Below, one piece after another: positions 40,398 through 53,196 of a DNA stretch of 64,000 nt. Position numbers and translations under genes: made by a program. This stretch comes from Streptomyces asiaticus. GTDB taxonomy: Bacteria; Actinomycetota; Actinomycetes; Streptomycetales; Streptomycetaceae. The stretch is from assembly GCF_018138715.1 (NCBI RefSeq), contig NZ_JAGSHX010000006.1:1-64000 (forward strand). Direction: 5' to 3'. The notes beneath the pieces are model-generated. The model worked only from the letters and a program-made list of their open reading frames with translations. It was not told the DNA's origin and ran no database searches. Each line of letters begins with the position of its first letter. Position 1 is the first letter of the stretch.

Positions 40398-43300
40398 TCA
40401 GGCCGGTCCGAATTCCTGGTCGATGAAACTGAAGAGGTCGTCGGCCGCCGCGGACTCCAAACGATCAGCGATGGTGACCGGGGCCTTCTGCGCCGAGCCG
40501 GCCTGTGTCGGGCCGTCCGATGCCGGGGCGTCGGGAGGTGCCAGTTCCTTTCCGAGGTGTTCGGCGAGCGCGGCCGGGCTCGGGTAGTCGAAGATCAGGG
40601 TCGTGGGCAGTCGCAACCCGGTGGCCGCGTTCAGCCGGTTACGCAAGTCCACCGCGGTGTGCGAGACGAAGCCGAGGTCGAGGAAGCCGCGACCAGGCGC
40701 CACGGCTCCCGCTTCCCCGAGGCCGAGGATGGCCGCGGCGTGTTCCCGGACCGTCCGGAGCAGTACCCGCTGTCGCTCCCCGTGGCCGAGGCCCGACAGA
40801 CGCTGTACCAGTGGCGCCCCTTCCGAACGGGAGGCTTCGGCGTGGGCGGGGACCGGCCGACGGACGCGTCCCTTCGGCTGGGCCGAACGCGGCGTGAACA
40901 CCTCGCCGCTCCGTACGGCCACCTGTCCCTCTCCCGCCAGGACGGCCTGACGCAGGACATCGAGCGACGCCGCCGAATCGTCCACGTCCAGCAACACGAA
41001 CCGCCCCCGATTCTCAGTCTGCGCGGAGCGCAGCAACTCCCACACCGGGGCCGCTGCCAGATCGCGGACGTCCTCACCCGCCTCGACGGCCACGGCATCC
41101 CGCGTCACCACCACCAACCGCGACTGAGCGAACCTCTCCTCCGCCAACCACTCCCGCACCACACCCAGAACCCCGCCCTCGGCACCACTGGCCGACGCCA
41201 CCTCGCCGACGGCGGAACCGACGCACACCACCGCCACATCCGGCACCGCGTGCTCGCTCAGCGCGGCGAGATCCTTGAAGAGCTCCGCCCCCAACGGCTC
41301 GGCCAACCCGAAGACGTCCTCCCCCACCACAGCGCACCTCCGCGCTCCGCCCCCCAAAGCCCCAGGCAACGCGGCCGGCACCCACTCCACTCGGTACGGG
41401 CCCTCCCCCGCCCCCGCCGGGACCGTGAACTCCGCCTCCCGCACCGGTCGCATGACCAGAGCATCCACCGACGCCACCGGCATCCCCGCCGCGTCGGCCA
41501 CCGCCATCGACAGCCCGCCATCACCATCCGGCGCCAGGCGCACCCGCACCACCGAAGCCGCGGCCGCGGCCGCATGCACGGACACACCACTCCACGCGAA
41601 CGGCAACCGCACCCCGTCCCCGGCGCCGTCCACGCATGCCAGCCACGCGTACAACGCCGCGTCCAGCAGCACAGGATGCATCTTCAAGCGCCCCGTACTC
41701 GCCCCCTCCGGCAACTCCGCCTCGGCGAAGACCTCCTCCCTCCGGCGCCACACCGACCGCAGCCCGCGAAACGCCGGCCCATACGCGAGCCCCACACCCG
41801 CCAACCGCTCATACGTCCCGGCGAAGTCGACCATTTCCGCTCCCACCGGCGGCCATGCGCTCACATCCCCCAAGCCGCTCACGTTCCCCGAGCCGCTCGC
41901 CTCACCACCAACGCTCAGCAGACCCCGCGCATGGCGCGTCCACGAACCGCTGCCGCCATCACGGGCGTACACGCTCCATTCACGCCGGCCTTCCTCCCGC
42001 GGCCCGCCGACGACGAGCTGGACCTGGACCGCGCCCTCGTCAGCCAGCACCAGCGGCACCTCCAGCGTCAACTCCTCCAGCCGGCGACACCCCACCTCCT
42101 CCCCCGCCCGCAAGGCCATCTCCACCAATGCCGACCCCGGCACGACCACCCGCCCCAGCATCATGTGATCGGCAAGCCATGGCTGGGTGCGCGGGGACAA
42201 ACGCCCCGTCAGCAAGAACCCGTCGGACTCGGGCAGCGGCACCGCCGCCCCCAGCAACGGGTGCTCCGTCGGCTCCAACCCCACCGAGGCCGCAGCACCG
42301 GATTCCGCAGCGACGCGCGAGTCGAGCCAGTACCGACGATGCTGGAACGCGTACGTCGGCAAGTCCACGCGCCGCGCTCCCGATCCCGCGAACACCGCCG
42401 GCCAATCCACCCCGGCGCCACCCACAAACGCCTCGGCCACGGATGCCAACAGCCGCTCAGGACCGCCCTCGCCACGGCGCAACGATCCCACCGCCGCGAC
42501 GCCGACTTCACAGTCGTCGGCCGTCTCCTCCACGCCCATCACCAGCGCCGGATGCCCACTGGCCTCCACGAACACCCGGAAGCCCTCGCCCAGCAACACC
42601 CGCACCGTCTCGTCGAACCGCACCCTCCCGCGCAGGTTCCGATACCAATACCGCGCGTCCAATTCCACCGTGTCCAGCACACCGCCCGTCACCGTCGAAT
42701 AGAACGGGACCGACGACGGCCGCGGAGCGATCCCGGCAAGACTCCGCTCGAGCTCGGCCTCGATCGCCTCGACGTGCGCACAGTGCGAGGCGTAATCCAC
42801 CGACACCCGACGCGCTCGAACCCCCTCCGCCTCACACACCGCCAGCCATTCCTCAACCGCTTCCACATCACCCGACACCACCACCGACGCCGGCGCGTTC
42901 ACCGCCGCCACCGACAACCGCTCACCCCACGCCGCCAACCGCTCCTCCACCGCTCCCACCGGCAGACTCACCGACACCATCGCCCCACGGCCTGACAGCG
43001 CCCGCAACGCACGACTGCGTACCGCCACCACCCGCGCGCCGTCCTCCAAGGACAAGCCGCCCGCCACCACCGCGGCCGCGATCTCCCCCTGCGAGTGCCC
43101 CACCACGGCCGACGGCACCACACCCAGCGAACGCCACGTCCCCGCCAGCGACACCATCACCGCCCACATCACCGGCTGCACCACGTCGACCCGGTCAAGC
43201 CACTCCGGCTCCTCGACACCTCGCACCACATCCAGCAACGACCAGTCAACCGACGGCGCCAGCGCCGCCGCGCATGTCCTCATCCACTCCGCGAACACCG

Positions 43301-46300
43301 GCGACGAATCCAGCAACTCGACCGCCATCCCCCTCCACTGCCAGCCCTGGCCAGGGAAGACGAACACCACTCTGTCGTCGGAGCCGACGACGGCACCGTG
43401 CGCCACGCCCGGGGCCTCCCGTCCCTCCGCCAGGGCGGACAGGCCGCGCGCCATATCGGCGCGGTCCGCGCCCAGGACCACCGCGCGACGGTCGAACACC
43501 GCGCGGGTGGTCGCCAGCGAGAAACCGACATCGCCCGTTGCCACCGCATCCGGGCCGGCGCCCTCGTCGACAAGCGACAGCAACCGCGCGGCCTGGTCCC
43601 GGACCGCCGCCTCGGACTTCGCCGACAGCACCCAGGGGGTGATACCACCGGCAGATACCGCCGGGGTGCTCGGCACGGGCTCGTCGTCCGGCTCGGCCTC
43701 CGCAGCCGCCTGTTCCGGTGCCTGTTCCGGTGCCTGTTCCAGAATGATGTGGGCGTTCGTTCCGCTCACGCCGAAGGAGGACACACCCGCCCGACGCGGT
43801 CGGCCGGTCTCGGGCCACGCGACGGGGTCGGCCAGCAGCCTCACCGAGCCCGCGGACCAGTCCACGTGCGGCGACGGCTCATCGACGTGCAGGGTCCGGG
43901 GCAACAGCCCGTGCCGCATGGCCAGCACCGTCTTGATGACGCCGGCCACGCCCGCGGCGGCTTGGGTGTGCCCGATATTGGACTTCACCGAGCCCAGCCA
44001 CAACGGCCGGTCTCCATCCCGGTCGCGACCGTACGTGGCCAGCAGCGCCTGCGCCTCGATCGGGTCGCCCAACGTCGTACCCGTACCGTGCGCCTCCACG
44101 ACGTCGACCTCACCCGCGGTCAGCCCCGCGTCCGCCAACGCCGCCCGGATCACCCGCTGCTGCGACGGCCCGCTCGGCGCCGTCAGGCCGTTGGAGGCGC
44201 CGTCCTGGTTCACAGCCGAACCCCGTACCACCGCCAGCACCTGGTGCCCCTGGCGTCGGGCCTCCGAAAGCCGCTCCACCACCAGTACGCCCACGCCCTC
44301 GGAGAAGCCGGCACCGTTGGCCGTCGCCGCGAACGCCTTGCAGCGTCCGTCAGGAGCGAGCCCGCCCTGGCGGGTGAACTCGGTGAACAGGCCGGGCGTG
44401 GCCATGACGGTCACCCCGCTGACGAGGGCGAGCGTGCACTCGCCGCTGCGCAGCGACTGTATGGCCAGGTGCAGGGCCACCAGCGAGGACGAACATGCCG
44501 TGTCCACCGTCATTGCGGGCCCCTCGAAGCCCAGCGCGTAGGACACCCGGCCGGAGAGCACACTGGCCGTGTTCCCGGTGATGACGTATCCCGCCGCCTC
44601 CTCGGGCACCTCGGGGCTCATGGCGAGGTAGTCCTGGCCGTTCGTCCCGGCGAAGACGGCGGTGCCGGTGCCCCTGAGCGCCAAAGGGTCGATGCCCGCC
44701 CGCTCCAGCGCCTCCCAGGACGTCTCCAGCAGCAGCCGCTGCTGCGGGTCCGTCGCCAGCGCCTCACGCGGCGACATCCCGAAGAAGTCGGCGTCGAAGT
44801 CGCCCGCGTCGTGGAGGAAACCGCCCTCGTCGGTATGGGACGTCCCGGCGCGGTCGGAGCCGGAGTCCGGGTCGTACAGGGCCGCCAGGTCCCAGCCACG
44901 GTCGGCGGGGAACGGGGTGATTCCCTCCCCACCCGTATCGAGCATCCGCCACAGGTCCTCGGGGGACCGGACGTCACCGGGGAATCGGCAGCTCATCCCG
45001 ACGATGACCACGGGGTCCTGGTCCGTCGCCGGTTCTGCGGCCACGGGCGGGGCAGCCGCCGCCTCCGGGCCGGGGAGCAGTTCCGCGCGCAGGTGGGCCG
45101 CGAGCGCACGGGCGTTCGGGAAGTCGAAGGCCGAGGTGGGCGACAGGCGCAGGCCGGTCGCCGCGTTCAGGTGGTTGCACAGCTCGATGGCGGTCACCGA
45201 GTCGAGGCCGAGGTCTTTGAACGCGCGGGACGGATCAACCGCGTCGGCTCCCACGTGGCCCAGGACCGACGCCACGTGTTCACGTACCACGGCGAGCATC
45301 GCCGTCTCCTGTTCGGCCCGGGTCGCCAGACCGGCCAGCCTGCCGGCCGGGCCGTCGGGCGCGGCCGCCGCGTGTGTGCCGGGACCGGCCGCGTGGGCGA
45401 GCCTGCGTACGTCGGGCAGGTCGGCCAGGAAAGGGCTGGGGCGGGTGGCGGTGTAGGCCACATGGAACCTGTCCCATTCGACGTCCGCGATCACGACGTT
45501 GGGCTCGCCTTCGGCCACCGCGCCCGCCAGTGCCGACACCGCCAGTTCGGGGGCCATCTCCGGCAGGCCGTGCCGGCGCGCCACCGTGCCGATACCGCCC
45601 TCGGCCATGCCTTCCTCGGCCCAAGCGCTCCAGGCCACCGAGGACGCGGGTAGGCCGAGGCCGTGCCGGTGCTCGGCGAGGGCGTCGAGGTAGGCGTTGC
45701 CGGGCGCGTAGTTGCCCTGTCCGGAGGCGCCCAGGGTGCCCGCCACGGAGGAGAACAGCACGAACGCGTCCAGGTCCATGCCGAGGGTCAGCTCGTGCAG
45801 GTGCCAGGCACCGTCGGCCTTCACCCGCAGCACGCGGTCGATCTGCTCGGGGGTCAGCCGCTCCACGACCGCGTCGTCCAGGACCGCCGCGGTGTGGACC
45901 ACCGCCGACAGCGGGCAGCCGTCGGACACGTCGTCGAGGAGCCGGGCGAGTGCCGTGCGATCGCTCACGTCGCAGGCGGTGATGGTCACCCGCGTGCCGG
46001 TGGCCTCCAGTTCCTCGCGCAGCGCGGAGGCGCCGGGCGCGTCCGGTCCACGGCGGCCGGCCAGCACCACGTGCTCGGCGCCCGACCTGGCCAGCCAGCG
46101 GGCCACCCGCGCGCCCAGACCACCGGTACCACCCGTGACCAGCACGGTGCCGCGCGGGCGCCACACCGCCCCCGGGCCGGGACGCGTGGCGCGGGCGAGG
46201 CGGCGGGCGAACATGCCGGAGGGACGGATCGCGACCTGGTCCTCGCCCTCGGCACCGGCCAGTACCGCCGCCAGCAGGCGACCCGCGCGTGTGTCCCACC

Positions 46301-49300
46301 GCTCCGGCAGGTCCACCAAACCGCCGAACCGCTCCGGGTGCTCCAGGGCCACGATCCGGCCCAGGCCCCACACCATCCGCTGGGCGGGGACGCCGACCTG
46401 TTCCCTGTCCGCGACGGCCACCGCACCGCGGGTCAGGCACCACAGGGGTGCGTTCACCCCCGCGTCGCCCAGCGCCTGGAACAGGGCGAGCGTCCCGGTC
46501 AGGCCCGCCCGGGAGACACCGGCTCCGGTGGGCGGCCCGTCAGCCAGGGACAGCAGCGACAACACACCGCGGTACTCGCCGCCCTCCGCCTGAACACCTC
46601 GCAGCATGTCGGCGATCCGGTCGCGGACGGCCCCGGCGGGCAGCTCGACCGTGACCGCGTCGCCTCCGTGGTCCCGCACCGCGGCCGCGGTCGGCCCCAC
46701 GGCCTCCCCGGCGCGGCCCTCCGGGACGACCAGCAGCCAGGTGCCGGACAGCGTCGGCTGACGTGCCGTGCTCATGGGCACCCACCTGGTGCGGTAACGC
46801 CAGCCGTCCACCGTAGAGGTCACGAGCTGCCGCTGCCGCCAGGACTTCAACGCGGGCAGCAGGTGCGCAACCGACGCGTCGTCGACCTCCAGTGCGCCGG
46901 CCAGCGCCTCCGCGTCGCCGCCCTCGACGGCCTGCCAGAACGCCGCGTCGGCCGCGCTGCCCTCCGGCGGGGGCGCGGCGTCCGGCTCCCACCAGAACCT
47001 CTGGTGCTGGAACGCGTACGTGGGCAGATCGACGCGCCGCGCCCCCGAGCCGGTGTACGCCCGCGTCCAGTCCACCGGCACACCGTGGACGAACGCCTCG
47101 CCCAGGGACGTGAGCATACGTCGCGCACCGCCGTCGTCGCGCCGCAGCGAACCGACCACCACGGCGTCGCTTCCCGCGGCCTCCAGCGTCTCCCGCACGC
47201 TCGCGGTCAGCACCGGGTGCGCGCTGCACTCCACGAACGCCCCGAAGCCCTCACCGGCCAGCGCCCGGATCGCCTCTTCGAAACGCACCGTCTGCCGCAG
47301 GTTGCGGACCCAGTACTCGGCATCCGGGCCGCGCTCGCCGCCCAGCCAATCCCCGGTGACCGTGGAGAAGAAGGGCACGGTGAACGTCTGGGGCTCCACC
47401 GGCGCCAGATCGGCGAGAATCTGTTCGCGAACCTCATCGACCTGCCAGGAGTGCGAGGCATAGTTCACCGCGACACGCCTCGCCCTTGTTCCGTCGCGTT
47501 CACACCGCGCCAGCAGTACGTCCAGCGCCTCCGGCGTACCCGACACCACCGTGGACGACGGCCCGTTGACCGCCGCCACCGACACCGCCCCGCCCAGCGC
47601 CTCGATACGCCGCCGCACTTCGTCGACCGGTGACGCCACCGACACCATCCCGCCGCGCCCGGCCAGCCCGGTGCCGATCGCGCGGCTGCGCAACGCCGCC
47701 ACCCGGGCACCGTCCCGCAGCGACAGGCCGCCCGCCACCACCGCGGCCGCGATCTCCCCCTGCGAGTGGCCCACCACGGCCGCCGGTTCGACACCGTACG
47801 AGCGCCACACCTCGGCCAGCGACACCATGACCGCCCACAGTGCCGGCTGGACCACCTCCACGCGCTCCAACGCATCGGCATCGTCGAGCACATCCAGCAG
47901 CGACCACTCCACGAACGAGGACAGCGCCACCGCGCACTCGCTCATCCGTGCGGCGAACGCCGTCGAGGACGTCAGCAGCTCCCGAGCCATTCCCACCCAC
48001 TGCGCCCCCTGCCCCGGGAACACGAACACCGGGCGAGGCGTGATTCCGCCGTCTCGCGCCGCACCGCCCGTCGCGGTGGACTCGGCCACCGCCCTTACCC
48101 TTTTGAGGAGTTCCTCCCGCGAGCCGCCCGTCACGACCACGCGCCGCTCGTGAAGCGACCGTGAGGCGACCAGTGACATCCCGACGTCAACGGGCGACAC
48201 CTCGGGGCGCGCCTCCAGGAAGGACGCGAGCCGTCGCGCCTGCCCGCGCAGCGCCGCCTCGCTCTTCCCCGACAGGACCCAGGGCATGACGGCGGGGGCG
48301 CCCTCTGGTTCTTCCGCCGGCGCTTCCGGCTTGTCCAGGGCCTCTTCGGCCCCTTCCGCCTCTTCCAGGATGACGTGTGCGTTGGTGCCGCTGATCCCGA
48401 ACGAGGACACACCCGCCCGCCGCGGACGACCACCCCCGGCCCACGGACGCGCCTCGGTCAGCAGCTCCACCCCACCCACCGACCAGTCCACCTGCGGCGT
48501 CGGCTCCTCCACATGCAACGTCTTCGGCAACACCCCGTGCCGCATCGCCAACACCATCTTGATCACACCGGCCACACCCGCGGCCGCCTGCGTATGACCG
48601 ATATTCGACTTCAACGACCCCAGCCACAATGGCCGATGCCCGCCCCGGTCCCGCCCATACGTGGCCAGCAGCGCCTGCGCCTCGATCGGGTCCCCCAGCC
48701 TCGTCCCCGTACCATGCGCCTCGACAGCGTCGACCTCATCCGCACCGAGCCCCGCACTCGCCAGCGCCGACCGGATCACCCGCTGCTGCGACGGACCGTT
48801 CGGCGCCGTCAACCCATTCGACGCACCATCCTGGTTCACCGCGGAACCACGCACCACGGCAAGAACCCGGTGCCCGTTCCGTCTGGCGTCCGACAACCGC
48901 TCCACCACCAGCACACCCACACCCTCACCCCACCCCGTACCATCCGCATCCGCCGAAAACGCCTTGCACCGGCCATCCGCCGACAACCCGCGCTGCCGGC
49001 TGAATTCAATGAACATGTCCGGAGAGGCCATGACCGTGACGCCGCCGGCGAGGGCCAGGTCGCACTCGCCGGAACGCAGCGCCTGACCAGCCAGATGCAG
49101 CGCCACCAGCGACGACGAACACGCCGTGTCCACCGTCACGGCCGGACCTTCCAGTCCGAGCGCGTAGGCGATGCGGCCGGACATCACGCTCGGCGTGTTA
49201 CCGGTCAGCAGGTAACCGGCGAAGCCGTCAGCGGCCTGATGGGCACGTGGACCGTAGTAGTGAGTGGTGGCGCCTATGTAGGTGCCGGTCGCCGACTCGC

Positions 49301-52300
49301 GGCGCGATCGCGGATCGATTCCGGCTCGCTCCAGTGCCTCCCAGGACGTCTCCAGCAGCAGCCGCTGCTGCGGGTCCATCGCCAGCGCCTCACGCGGCGA
49401 AATCCCGAAGAACTCCGCGTCGAAGTCACCGGCTCCGGTGAGGAAGCCGCCGTTCCGTGTGTAGCTGGTGCCCCAGTGCCCGGGGTCCGGGTCGTAGAGG
49501 GCGTCCAGGTCCCAACCCCGGTCGGTGGGGTATCCGGAGATGGCGTCCTCGCCGGTGACGACCAGCTGCCACAGCTGTTCGGGCGTGCTCACCCCGCCGG
49601 GGTAGCGGCACGCCATGCCCACGATGGCCAACGGCTCCGCCGTCGCCTTCGCGACGCGGGTGACAGTCGCCTGTCGCTTTCCGGTGATCTCTTCATAGAG
49701 GTGGTGGGCGAGACCGCGCGGGGTCGGGTAGTCGAAGACCAGCCGGCCGGCGAGGGGCAGACCGGTGCGTGCGGCGAGACCGTCGGCCAGCTCCTGCGCC
49801 ATCAGCGAGTCGAAGCCGAGGTCTTTGAACGTCAGCGTGGCATCGACCCGGCCGGTGTACTCCATGACCGACGCCGCCTGGTCGCACACCGCATCGAGGA
49901 TGGCATCACGTTGTTCGGACTCGGACAGCCCGGCCAGAACAGCGGCGAGGCGTCCGTCGACCCGCCCCGCGTCCAACGCCGTTACCACCCCGGTCCCGTC
50001 GGTCTCCGGGACCTTCCGAGTGGGTTCGGCGACCGTCCGTTCCGGTGACGACTGGCTCTCGATCCAGTACCGCTCGCGCTGGAACGCGTAGGTGGGCAGG
50101 TCGACTTGTCGCGCCCCCACGAAGAACGGCTCCCAGTCGATCTCCTCACCCCGCACCCATAGGTGGGCCATCGCAGTGGTCGCGGTATGCGTCTCGTCCC
50201 GATCCCTGCGGCAGAACGGGACAGCGGCGACGTCGGGATGCGTCCGCTCGTCCTCGGTCCAGGCCCGGACCGACTCCTTGATCATGGGGGTGAGAACGGC
50301 GTCAGGGCCGATCTCCAGAAAGGTCGCCACCCCGTACTCACGCATCGTGGCAACCGCATCGGCGAACAACACCGTCCTGCGCACCTGGCGCACCCAGTAC
50401 TCCGGATCCTGCAACACCCCCGGAGCGGCCACCCGCCCCGTGACACTCGACACCACCGGCACAGACTGATCGCGATACCCCACCGACCCCACAACCCGCC
50501 CGAACGACTCGAACATCGGCTCCATCAACGCCGAATGAGTCGCATGCGACACCGCCAGACGCCGCGTCCTCACCCCCAACCCCTCCAAGCGCCCCGCCTC
50601 GGCCAACACCGGCGCCACCGTCCCCGAAAGCACCACCGACTCAGGACCGTTCACCGCCGCGACCCCCACACCGTCACCCAAACGCACCGCATCCACCCCA
50701 GCTCCCACCGCCACCATCACGCCCTCGCCGATCGGCAACCCATGCATCAGCCACCCACGCGCCAGCACCACCCGAGCCGCGTCCCGCAACGACCACACAC
50801 CCGCCACATAGGCCGCCACCAACTCGCCCAGAGAATGCCCCGCCACCACCGAGGGACGCACATCCCACGAACCCAGCAAACGCCACGAAGCCACCTCGAA
50901 CGCGAACAACGCCGGCTGCGCCCACCCCGTCCCGGTCAACCCGTCAATACCGCCGGACATCACCTCCCGCAGTCGAGCCGAGAAATCCCCTCCAACCCCA
51001 AAAACCTCCTGAAGATCCTCCGAGAGCTCTATGTCAGCGGCCACGCCACCAGCGACCTCGTCAAAGACGCCCAACACCTCATCCAGCGCCGCGGCGAACG
51101 CACCAAAACCCGACAAGCCCTCACCCATGCCGACTCGCTGCGCCCCCTGCCCCGAAAACACCACCCCCATATCACCGTCCACCACCGAACCCGACACCAC
51201 TCCCGGTCCACCGCCCCGTTCAGCCAGCCCCGACAACCCCTCGGCCAGCTCACCCCGGCCCGCGCCCATCACCACCGCGCGATGCCCGAAACACGACCGC
51301 GACGACACCAGCGACCAACCCACATCGACCACGTCCATGTCGCCGGCGCCCTCGACACATCGGGCCAGGCGGCGCGCCTGTCCGCGCAGCGCTTGCTCGG
51401 AGCGGCCGGAGACGATCCAGGGCACGACCGACGGATCCGTTCGGGTGCGCCCGCCGGTGCGCTCGTCCGCCGGTTCCGGCCGCCAGTCCGACAGCACGAC
51501 ATGGCAGTTGCTGCCGCCCATCCCGAAGGAGCTCACCCCCGCGACGAGTGGCTCGTCCGGCGCCGGGTCCCCGGGCCACGGACCGAGTTTCCGCTGCACC
51601 TGGAGGTTGAGTTCGTCCAGAGGAATCCGGGGGTTCGGTGTCTCGAAGTTCAAGCTGGCGGGCAGCAGTCGATGCTTGAGGGCCAGGACGGTCTTGATGA
51701 ACCCGGCGATACCGCCCGCGCCGCTCAGGTGGCCGATGTTGGTTTTGATCGACCCGACCGCGAGCGGACGGCCGACCGGACGCCGACGGCCGATGGCCTC
51801 TCCCAGTGCGGCAGCCTCGACCGGGTCGCCCACCGGGGTTCCGGTTCCGTGCAGCTCGACGTAGCAGACGGCGGCCGGGGACAGCCCGGCATGCTCGTAG
51901 GCCCGGGTGAGGACGTCGGCCTGGGCGCCCACCGTCGGAGAGGTGAGCGTCTCACCCCTGCCGTCGTTGTTGGTCGCGCTGCCACGCACCAGGCACAGGA
52001 TGCGGTCTCCGTCCTCGAGCGCGGCGCTCAGGCGCTTGAGCACGACGGCGCCTCCGCCCTCGCCCGGCACATATCCGTTGGCCTTGGCGTCGAACGTGTG
52101 GCAGCGGCCGTCCGGCGAGAGACCGCCCCAGCTTGCGGCGAGCAGCACACTTTCCGGCATCAGGTGCAGATTGACGCCGCACGCGATGGCCAGTTCCGAC
52201 TCCCCGGACCGCAGGCTCTCGCAGGCCAGGTGCAGGGCCACCAAGGAGGAGGACTGTGCGGAGTCAATCGTGAGGCTCGGGCCACTGGCGCCGAGAAAAG

Positions 52301-52799
52301 CGGAGAGCCGGTTGGCGATAATGCCGCGCTGAATGCCCGGCAAGGTGTGGTGGGCGCCGAGTGCTTCGGCGTGACGCGTCAGCAGCTTCGCGTAGTCGTC
52401 CGCGTTCACGCCGACGAATGTGCCCAGTCGGCTGCCGCTGATCTCACTGGGGACCACGCGGGCGTCCTCAAGGGCTTCCCAGCCCAGTTCCAATACGAGT
52501 CGCTGTTGCGGGTCGACGAAAGGCGCCTCGCGGGGGGAAAGGCCGAAGAAGCCCGCGTCGAAGTCCGCCGGCCGGTCGAGAAAGGCGCCCCACCGAGGGG
52601 CTCCGTCGGAGGCCTGACCTGTCCAGCGGTCCGGCGGGACCTCCGTGACGGCGCTCTCGCCCGACGCCAACAGCTCCCACAGCCGCTGCGGGCTTTCCGC
52701 CCGCGGGAACCGGCAGGAGACGCCGATCACGGCTATCGCCGTGTCCGGGTCGACAGCGTCTCCGGCGCGGACCTCTCCAGGCGGGCCGACAGTGGTCAT
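40398..52799 (-). CDS. Type I modular PKS, KSQ loading module and extension modules 1 and 2
   Basis: A 4133-residue synthase starting at ATG 52799 with GGAGG upstream. Loading module: KSQ with glutamine (Gln182, DSAQSSS) in place of the active cysteine, AT (GHSLG Ser656, HATH, malonyl-like) and ACP (Ser998), which should give an acetyl starter by decarboxylation. Module 1: KS (Cys1227), AT (GHSQG Ser1679, YASH, methylmalonyl), KR (Tyr2364, LDD loop, B-type) and ACP (Ser2534). Module 2: KS (Cys2769), AT (Ser3236, YASH, methylmalonyl), DH (His3545 in HxxxGxxxxP, Asp3713), the structural half of a KR but no ER and no catalytic KR, and an ACP with Ser4046 in an unusual GFVSH motif. The C-terminus ([18 protein letters not shown]) is a typical docking helix matching the N-terminal helix of the next PKS. 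Confidence 0.97.
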   Translation of the reverse strand: MTTVGPPGEVRAGDAVDPDTAIAVIGVSCRFPRAESPQRLWELLASGESAVTEVPPDRWTGQASDGAPRWGAFLDRPADFDAGFFGLSPREAPFVDPQQRLVLELGWEALEDARVVPSEISGSRLGTFVGVNADDYAKLLTRHAEALGAHHTLPGIQRGIIANRLSAFLGASGPSLTIDSAQSSSLVALHLACESLRSGESELAIACGVNLHLMPESVLLAASWGGLSPDGRCHTFDAKANGYVPGEGGGAVVLKRLSAALEDGDRILCLVRGSATNNDGRGETLTSPTVGAQADVLTRAYEHAGLSPAAVCYVELHGTGTPVGDPVEAAALGEAIGRRRPVGRPLAVGSIKTNIGHLSGAGGIAGFIKTVLALKHRLLPASLNFETPNPRIPLDELNLQVQRKLGPWPGDPAPDEPLVAGVSSFGMGGSNCHVVLSDWRPEPADERTGGRTRTDPSVVPWIVSGRSEQALRGQARRLARCVEGAGDMDVVDVGWSLVSSRSCFGHRAVVMGAGRGELAEGLSGLAERGGGPGVVSGSVVDGDMGVVFSGQGAQRVGMGEGLSGFGAFAAALDEVLGVFDEVAGGVAADIELSEDLQEVFGVGGDFSARLREVMSGGIDGLTGTGWAQPALFAFEVASWRLLGSWDVRPSVVAGHSLGELVAAYVAGVWSLRDAARVVLARGWLMHGLPIGEGVMVAVGAGVDAVRLGDGVGVAAVNGPESVVLSGTVAPVLAEAGRLEGLGVRTRRLAVSHATHSALMEPMFESFGRVVGSVGYRDQSVPVVSSVTGRVAAPGVLQDPEYWVRQVRRTVLFADAVATMREYGVATFLEIGPDAVLTPMIKESVRAWTEDERTHPDVAAVPFCRRDRDETHTATTAMAHLWVRGEEIDWEPFFVGARQVDLPTYAFQRERYWIESQSSPERTVAEPTRKVPETDGTGVVTALDAGRVDGRLAAVLAGLSESEQRDAILDAVCDQAASVMEYTGRVDATLTFKDLGFDSLMAQELADGLAARTGLPLAGRLVFDYPTPRGLAHHLYEEITGKRQATVTRVAKATAEPLAIVGMACRYPGGVSTPEQLWQLVVTGEDAISGYPTDRGWDLDALYDPDPGHWGTSYTRNGGFLTGAGDFDAEFFGISPREALAMDPQQRLLLETSWEALERAGIDPRSRRESATGTYIGATTHYYGPRAHQAADGFAGYLLTGNTPSVMSGRIAYALGLEGPAVTVDTACSSSLVALHLAGQALRSGECDLALAGGVTVMASPDMFIEFSRQRGLSADGRCKAFSADADGTGWGEGVGVLVVERLSDARRNGHRVLAVVRGSAVNQDGASNGLTAPNGPSQQRVIRSALASAGLGADEVDAVEAHGTGTRLGDPIEAQALLATYGRDRGGHRPLWLGSLKSNIGHTQAAAGVAGVIKMVLAMRHGVLPKTLHVEEPTPQVDWSVGGVELLTEARPWAGGGRPRRAGVSSFGISGTNAHVILEEAEGAEEALDKPEAPAEEPEGAPAVMPWVLSGKSEAALRGQARRLASFLEARPEVSPVDVGMSLVASRSLHERRVVVTGGSREELLKRVRAVAESTATGGAARDGGITPRPVFVFPGQGAQWVGMARELLTSSTAFAARMSECAVALSSFVEWSLLDVLDDADALERVEVVQPALWAVMVSLAEVWRSYGVEPAAVVGHSQGEIAAAVVAGGLSLRDGARVAALRSRAIGTGLAGRGGMVSVASPVDEVRRRIEALGGAVSVAAVNGPSSTVVSGTPEALDVLLARCERDGTRARRVAVNYASHSWQVDEVREQILADLAPVEPQTFTVPFFSTVTGDWLGGERGPDAEYWVRNLRQTVRFEEAIRALAGEGFGAFVECSAHPVLTASVRETLEAAGSDAVVVGSLRRDDGGARRMLTSLGEAFVHGVPVDWTRAYTGSGARRVDLPTYAFQHQRFWWEPDAAPPPEGSAADAAFWQAVEGGDAEALAGALEVDDASVAHLLPALKSWRQRQLVTSTVDGWRYRTRWVPMSTARQPTLSGTWLLVVPEGRAGEAVGPTAAAVRDHGGDAVTVELPAGAVRDRIADMLRGVQAEGGEYRGVLSLLSLADGPPTGAGVSRAGLTGTLALFQALGDAGVNAPLWCLTRGAVAVADREQVGVPAQRMVWGLGRIVALEHPERFGGLVDLPERWDTRAGRLLAAVLAGAEGEDQVAIRPSGMFARRLARATRPGPGAVWRPRGTVLVTGGTGGLGARVARWLARSGAEHVVLAGRRGPDAPGASALREELEATGTRVTITACDVSDRTALARLLDDVSDGCPLSAVVHTAAVLDDAVVERLTPEQIDRVLRVKADGAWHLHELTLGMDLDAFVLFSSVAGTLGASGQGNYAPGNAYLDALAEHRHGLGLPASSVAWSAWAEEGMAEGGIGTVARRHGLPEMAPELAVSALAGAVAEGEPNVVIADVEWDRFHVAYTATRPSPFLADLPDVRRLAHAAGPGTHAAAAPDGPAGRLAGLATRAEQETAMLAVVREHVASVLGHVGADAVDPSRAFKDLGLDSVTAIELCNHLNAATGLRLSPTSAFDFPNARALAAHLRAELLPGPEAAAAPPVAAEPATDQDPVVIVGMSCRFPGDVRSPEDLWRMLDTGGEGITPFPADRGWDLAALYDPDSGSDRAGTSHTDEGGFLHDAGDFDADFFGMSPREALATDPQQRLLLETSWEALERAGIDPLALRGTGTAVFAGTNGQDYLAMSPEVPEEAAGYVITGNTASVLSGRVSYALGFEGPAMTVDTACSSSLVALHLAIQSLRSGECTLALVSGVTVMATPGLFTEFTRQGGLAPDGRCKAFAATANGAGFSEGVGVLVVERLSEARRQGHQVLAVVRGSAVNQDGASNGLTAPSGPSQQRVIRAALADAGLTAGEVDVVEAHGTGTTLGDPIEAQALLATYGRDRDGDRPLWLGSVKSNIGHTQAAAGVAGVIKTVLAMRHGLLPRTLHVDEPSPHVDWSAGSVRLLADPVAWPETGRPRRAGVSSFGVSGTNAHIILEQAPEQAPEQAAAEAEPDDEPVPSTPAVSAGGITPWVLSAKSEAAVRDQAARLLSLVDEGAGPDAVATGDVGFSLATTRAVFDRRAVVLGADRADMARGLSALAEGREAPGVAHGAVVGSDDRVVFVFPGQGWQWRGMAVELLDSSPVFAEWMRTCAAALAPSVDWSLLDVVRGVEEPEWLDRVDVVQPVMWAVMVSLAGTWRSLGVVPSAVVGHSQGEIAAAVVAGGLSLEDGARVVAVRSRALRALSGRGAMVSVSLPVGAVEERLAAWGERLSVAAVNAPASVVVSGDVEAVEEWLAVCEAEGVRARRVSVDYASHCAHVEAIEAELERSLAGIAPRPSSVPFYSTVTGGVLDTVELDARYWYRNLRGRVRFDETVRVLLGEGFRVFVEASGHPALVMGVEETADDCEVGVAAVGSLRRGEGGPERLLASVAEAFVGGAGVDWPAVFAGSGARRVDLPTYAFQHRRYWLDSRVAAESGAAASVGLEPTEHPLLGAAVPLPESDGFLLTGRLSPRTQPWLADHMMLGRVVVPGSALVEMALRAGEEVGCRRLEELTLEVPLVLADEGAVQVQLVVGGPREEGRREWSVYARDGGSGSWTRHARGLLSVGGEASGSGNVSGLGDVSAWPPVGAEMVDFAGTYERLAGVGLAYGPAFRGLRSVWRRREEVFAEAELPEGASTGRLKMHPVLLDAALYAWLACVDGAGDGVRLPFAWSGVSVHAAAAAASVVRVRLAPDGDGGLSMAVADAAGMPVASVDALVMRPVREAEFTVPAGAGEGPYRVEWVPAALPGALGGGARRCAVVGEDVFGLAEPLGAELFKDLAALSEHAVPDVAVVCVGSAVGEVASASGAEGGVLGVVREWLAEERFAQSRLVVVTRDAVAVEAGEDVRDLAAAPVWELLRSAQTENRGRFVLLDVDDSAASLDVLRQAVLAGEGQVAVRSGEVFTPRSAQPKGRVRRPVPAHAEASRSEGAPLVQRLSGLGHGERQRVLLRTVREHAAAILGLGEAGAVAPGRGFLDLGFVSHTAVDLRNRLNAATGLRLPTTLIFDYPSPAALAEHLGKELAPPDAPASDGPTQAGSAQKAPVTIADRLESAAADDLFSFIDQEFGPA
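40860..41440 (-). other. Truncated reductive loop of PKS module 2
   Basis: After the DH, the protein runs through a KR structural subdomain (~3780-3975; segments such as [18 protein letters not shown]) and stops at [15 protein letters not shown]. In the sister module 3 the same point is followed by a full ER and catalytic KR. Here the ACP linker follows directly. Neither the NADPH-binding [12 protein letters not shown] motif nor a KR tyrosine is present. A DH with no ketoreductase before it has no hydroxyl to dehydrate, so the beta-keto group is expected to remain. Confidence 0.85.
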
Positions 52800-52931
52800 C
52801 GAGAGAAACCTCCAGCACCGGGCGTGCGGCCGAACGGAAACGAATTCAGAAGAAGCCCGGCGTGGAGTTCATGCTCTCGATATACCCGGCATCAACTGCC
52901 CTTAACTGTCCGACGCCACACCCGTCGGTGA

Positions 52932-52955
52932 CATCGGCGATCACCGCCGTTACAG
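52932..52955 (-). promoter_or_regulatory. Conserved cluster upstream element, copy e (PKS operon)
   Basis: The minus-strand sequence carries GTAACGGCGG and ends in CGCCGATG. It lies 133 bases upstream of the PKS start codon and presumably controls both PKS genes. Within it GGCG and CGCC form a small inverted repeat around GTGAT, which is not conserved in all copies. Confidence 0.75.
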
Positions 52956-53010
52956 CACCGTCCTATGGGCATCAGCTTTCGCAGCCCATTGCCCACCGGG
53001 CCGTCGGATG

Positions 53011-53032
53011 GTAAATGTGACGGCAGCGCATG
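53011..53032 (+). promoter_or_regulatory. Possible degenerate upstream element (oxygenase)
   Basis: The plus-strand sequence begins GTAAATGTGA and ends GCGCATG, matching about 14 of the 22 core positions, and lies 165 bases upstream of the oxygenase start in the expected orientation. It could be a weak site or chance; the match is far poorer than in the six main copies. Confidence 0.35.
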
Positions 53033-53196
53033 CCGAGTGTTCTGGTACCGGCTCGCCGATCCCGTCATCCGGTGAACCGCAGTCCGCAGAGCGGCTTCCC
53101 AGACCTGGTACATCACCCAGACTTTGCGCATCACACCCGAGCGCCGTCGGCCTCGGCCAATGAATCCGCCGTATCATCATGGAGGGCACAAAAGGT

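Larger units (their letters stand above)
52800..53196. other. Divergent promoter region between PKS genes and oxygenase
   Basis: A 397-base non-coding stretch between the leftward PKS start and the rightward oxygenase start. It holds one clear copy of the cluster upstream element facing the PKS (52932-52955) and a degenerate copy facing the oxygenase (53011-53032). GGAGGG at 53181-53186 is the ribosome-binding site for the oxygenase. Nothing else is evident. Confidence 0.75.

Noticed and set aside
40134..42995. Long plus-strand frame opposite the PKS genes
   Set aside because: Same mirror-frame effect; the PKS frame beneath it carries intact conserved domains.
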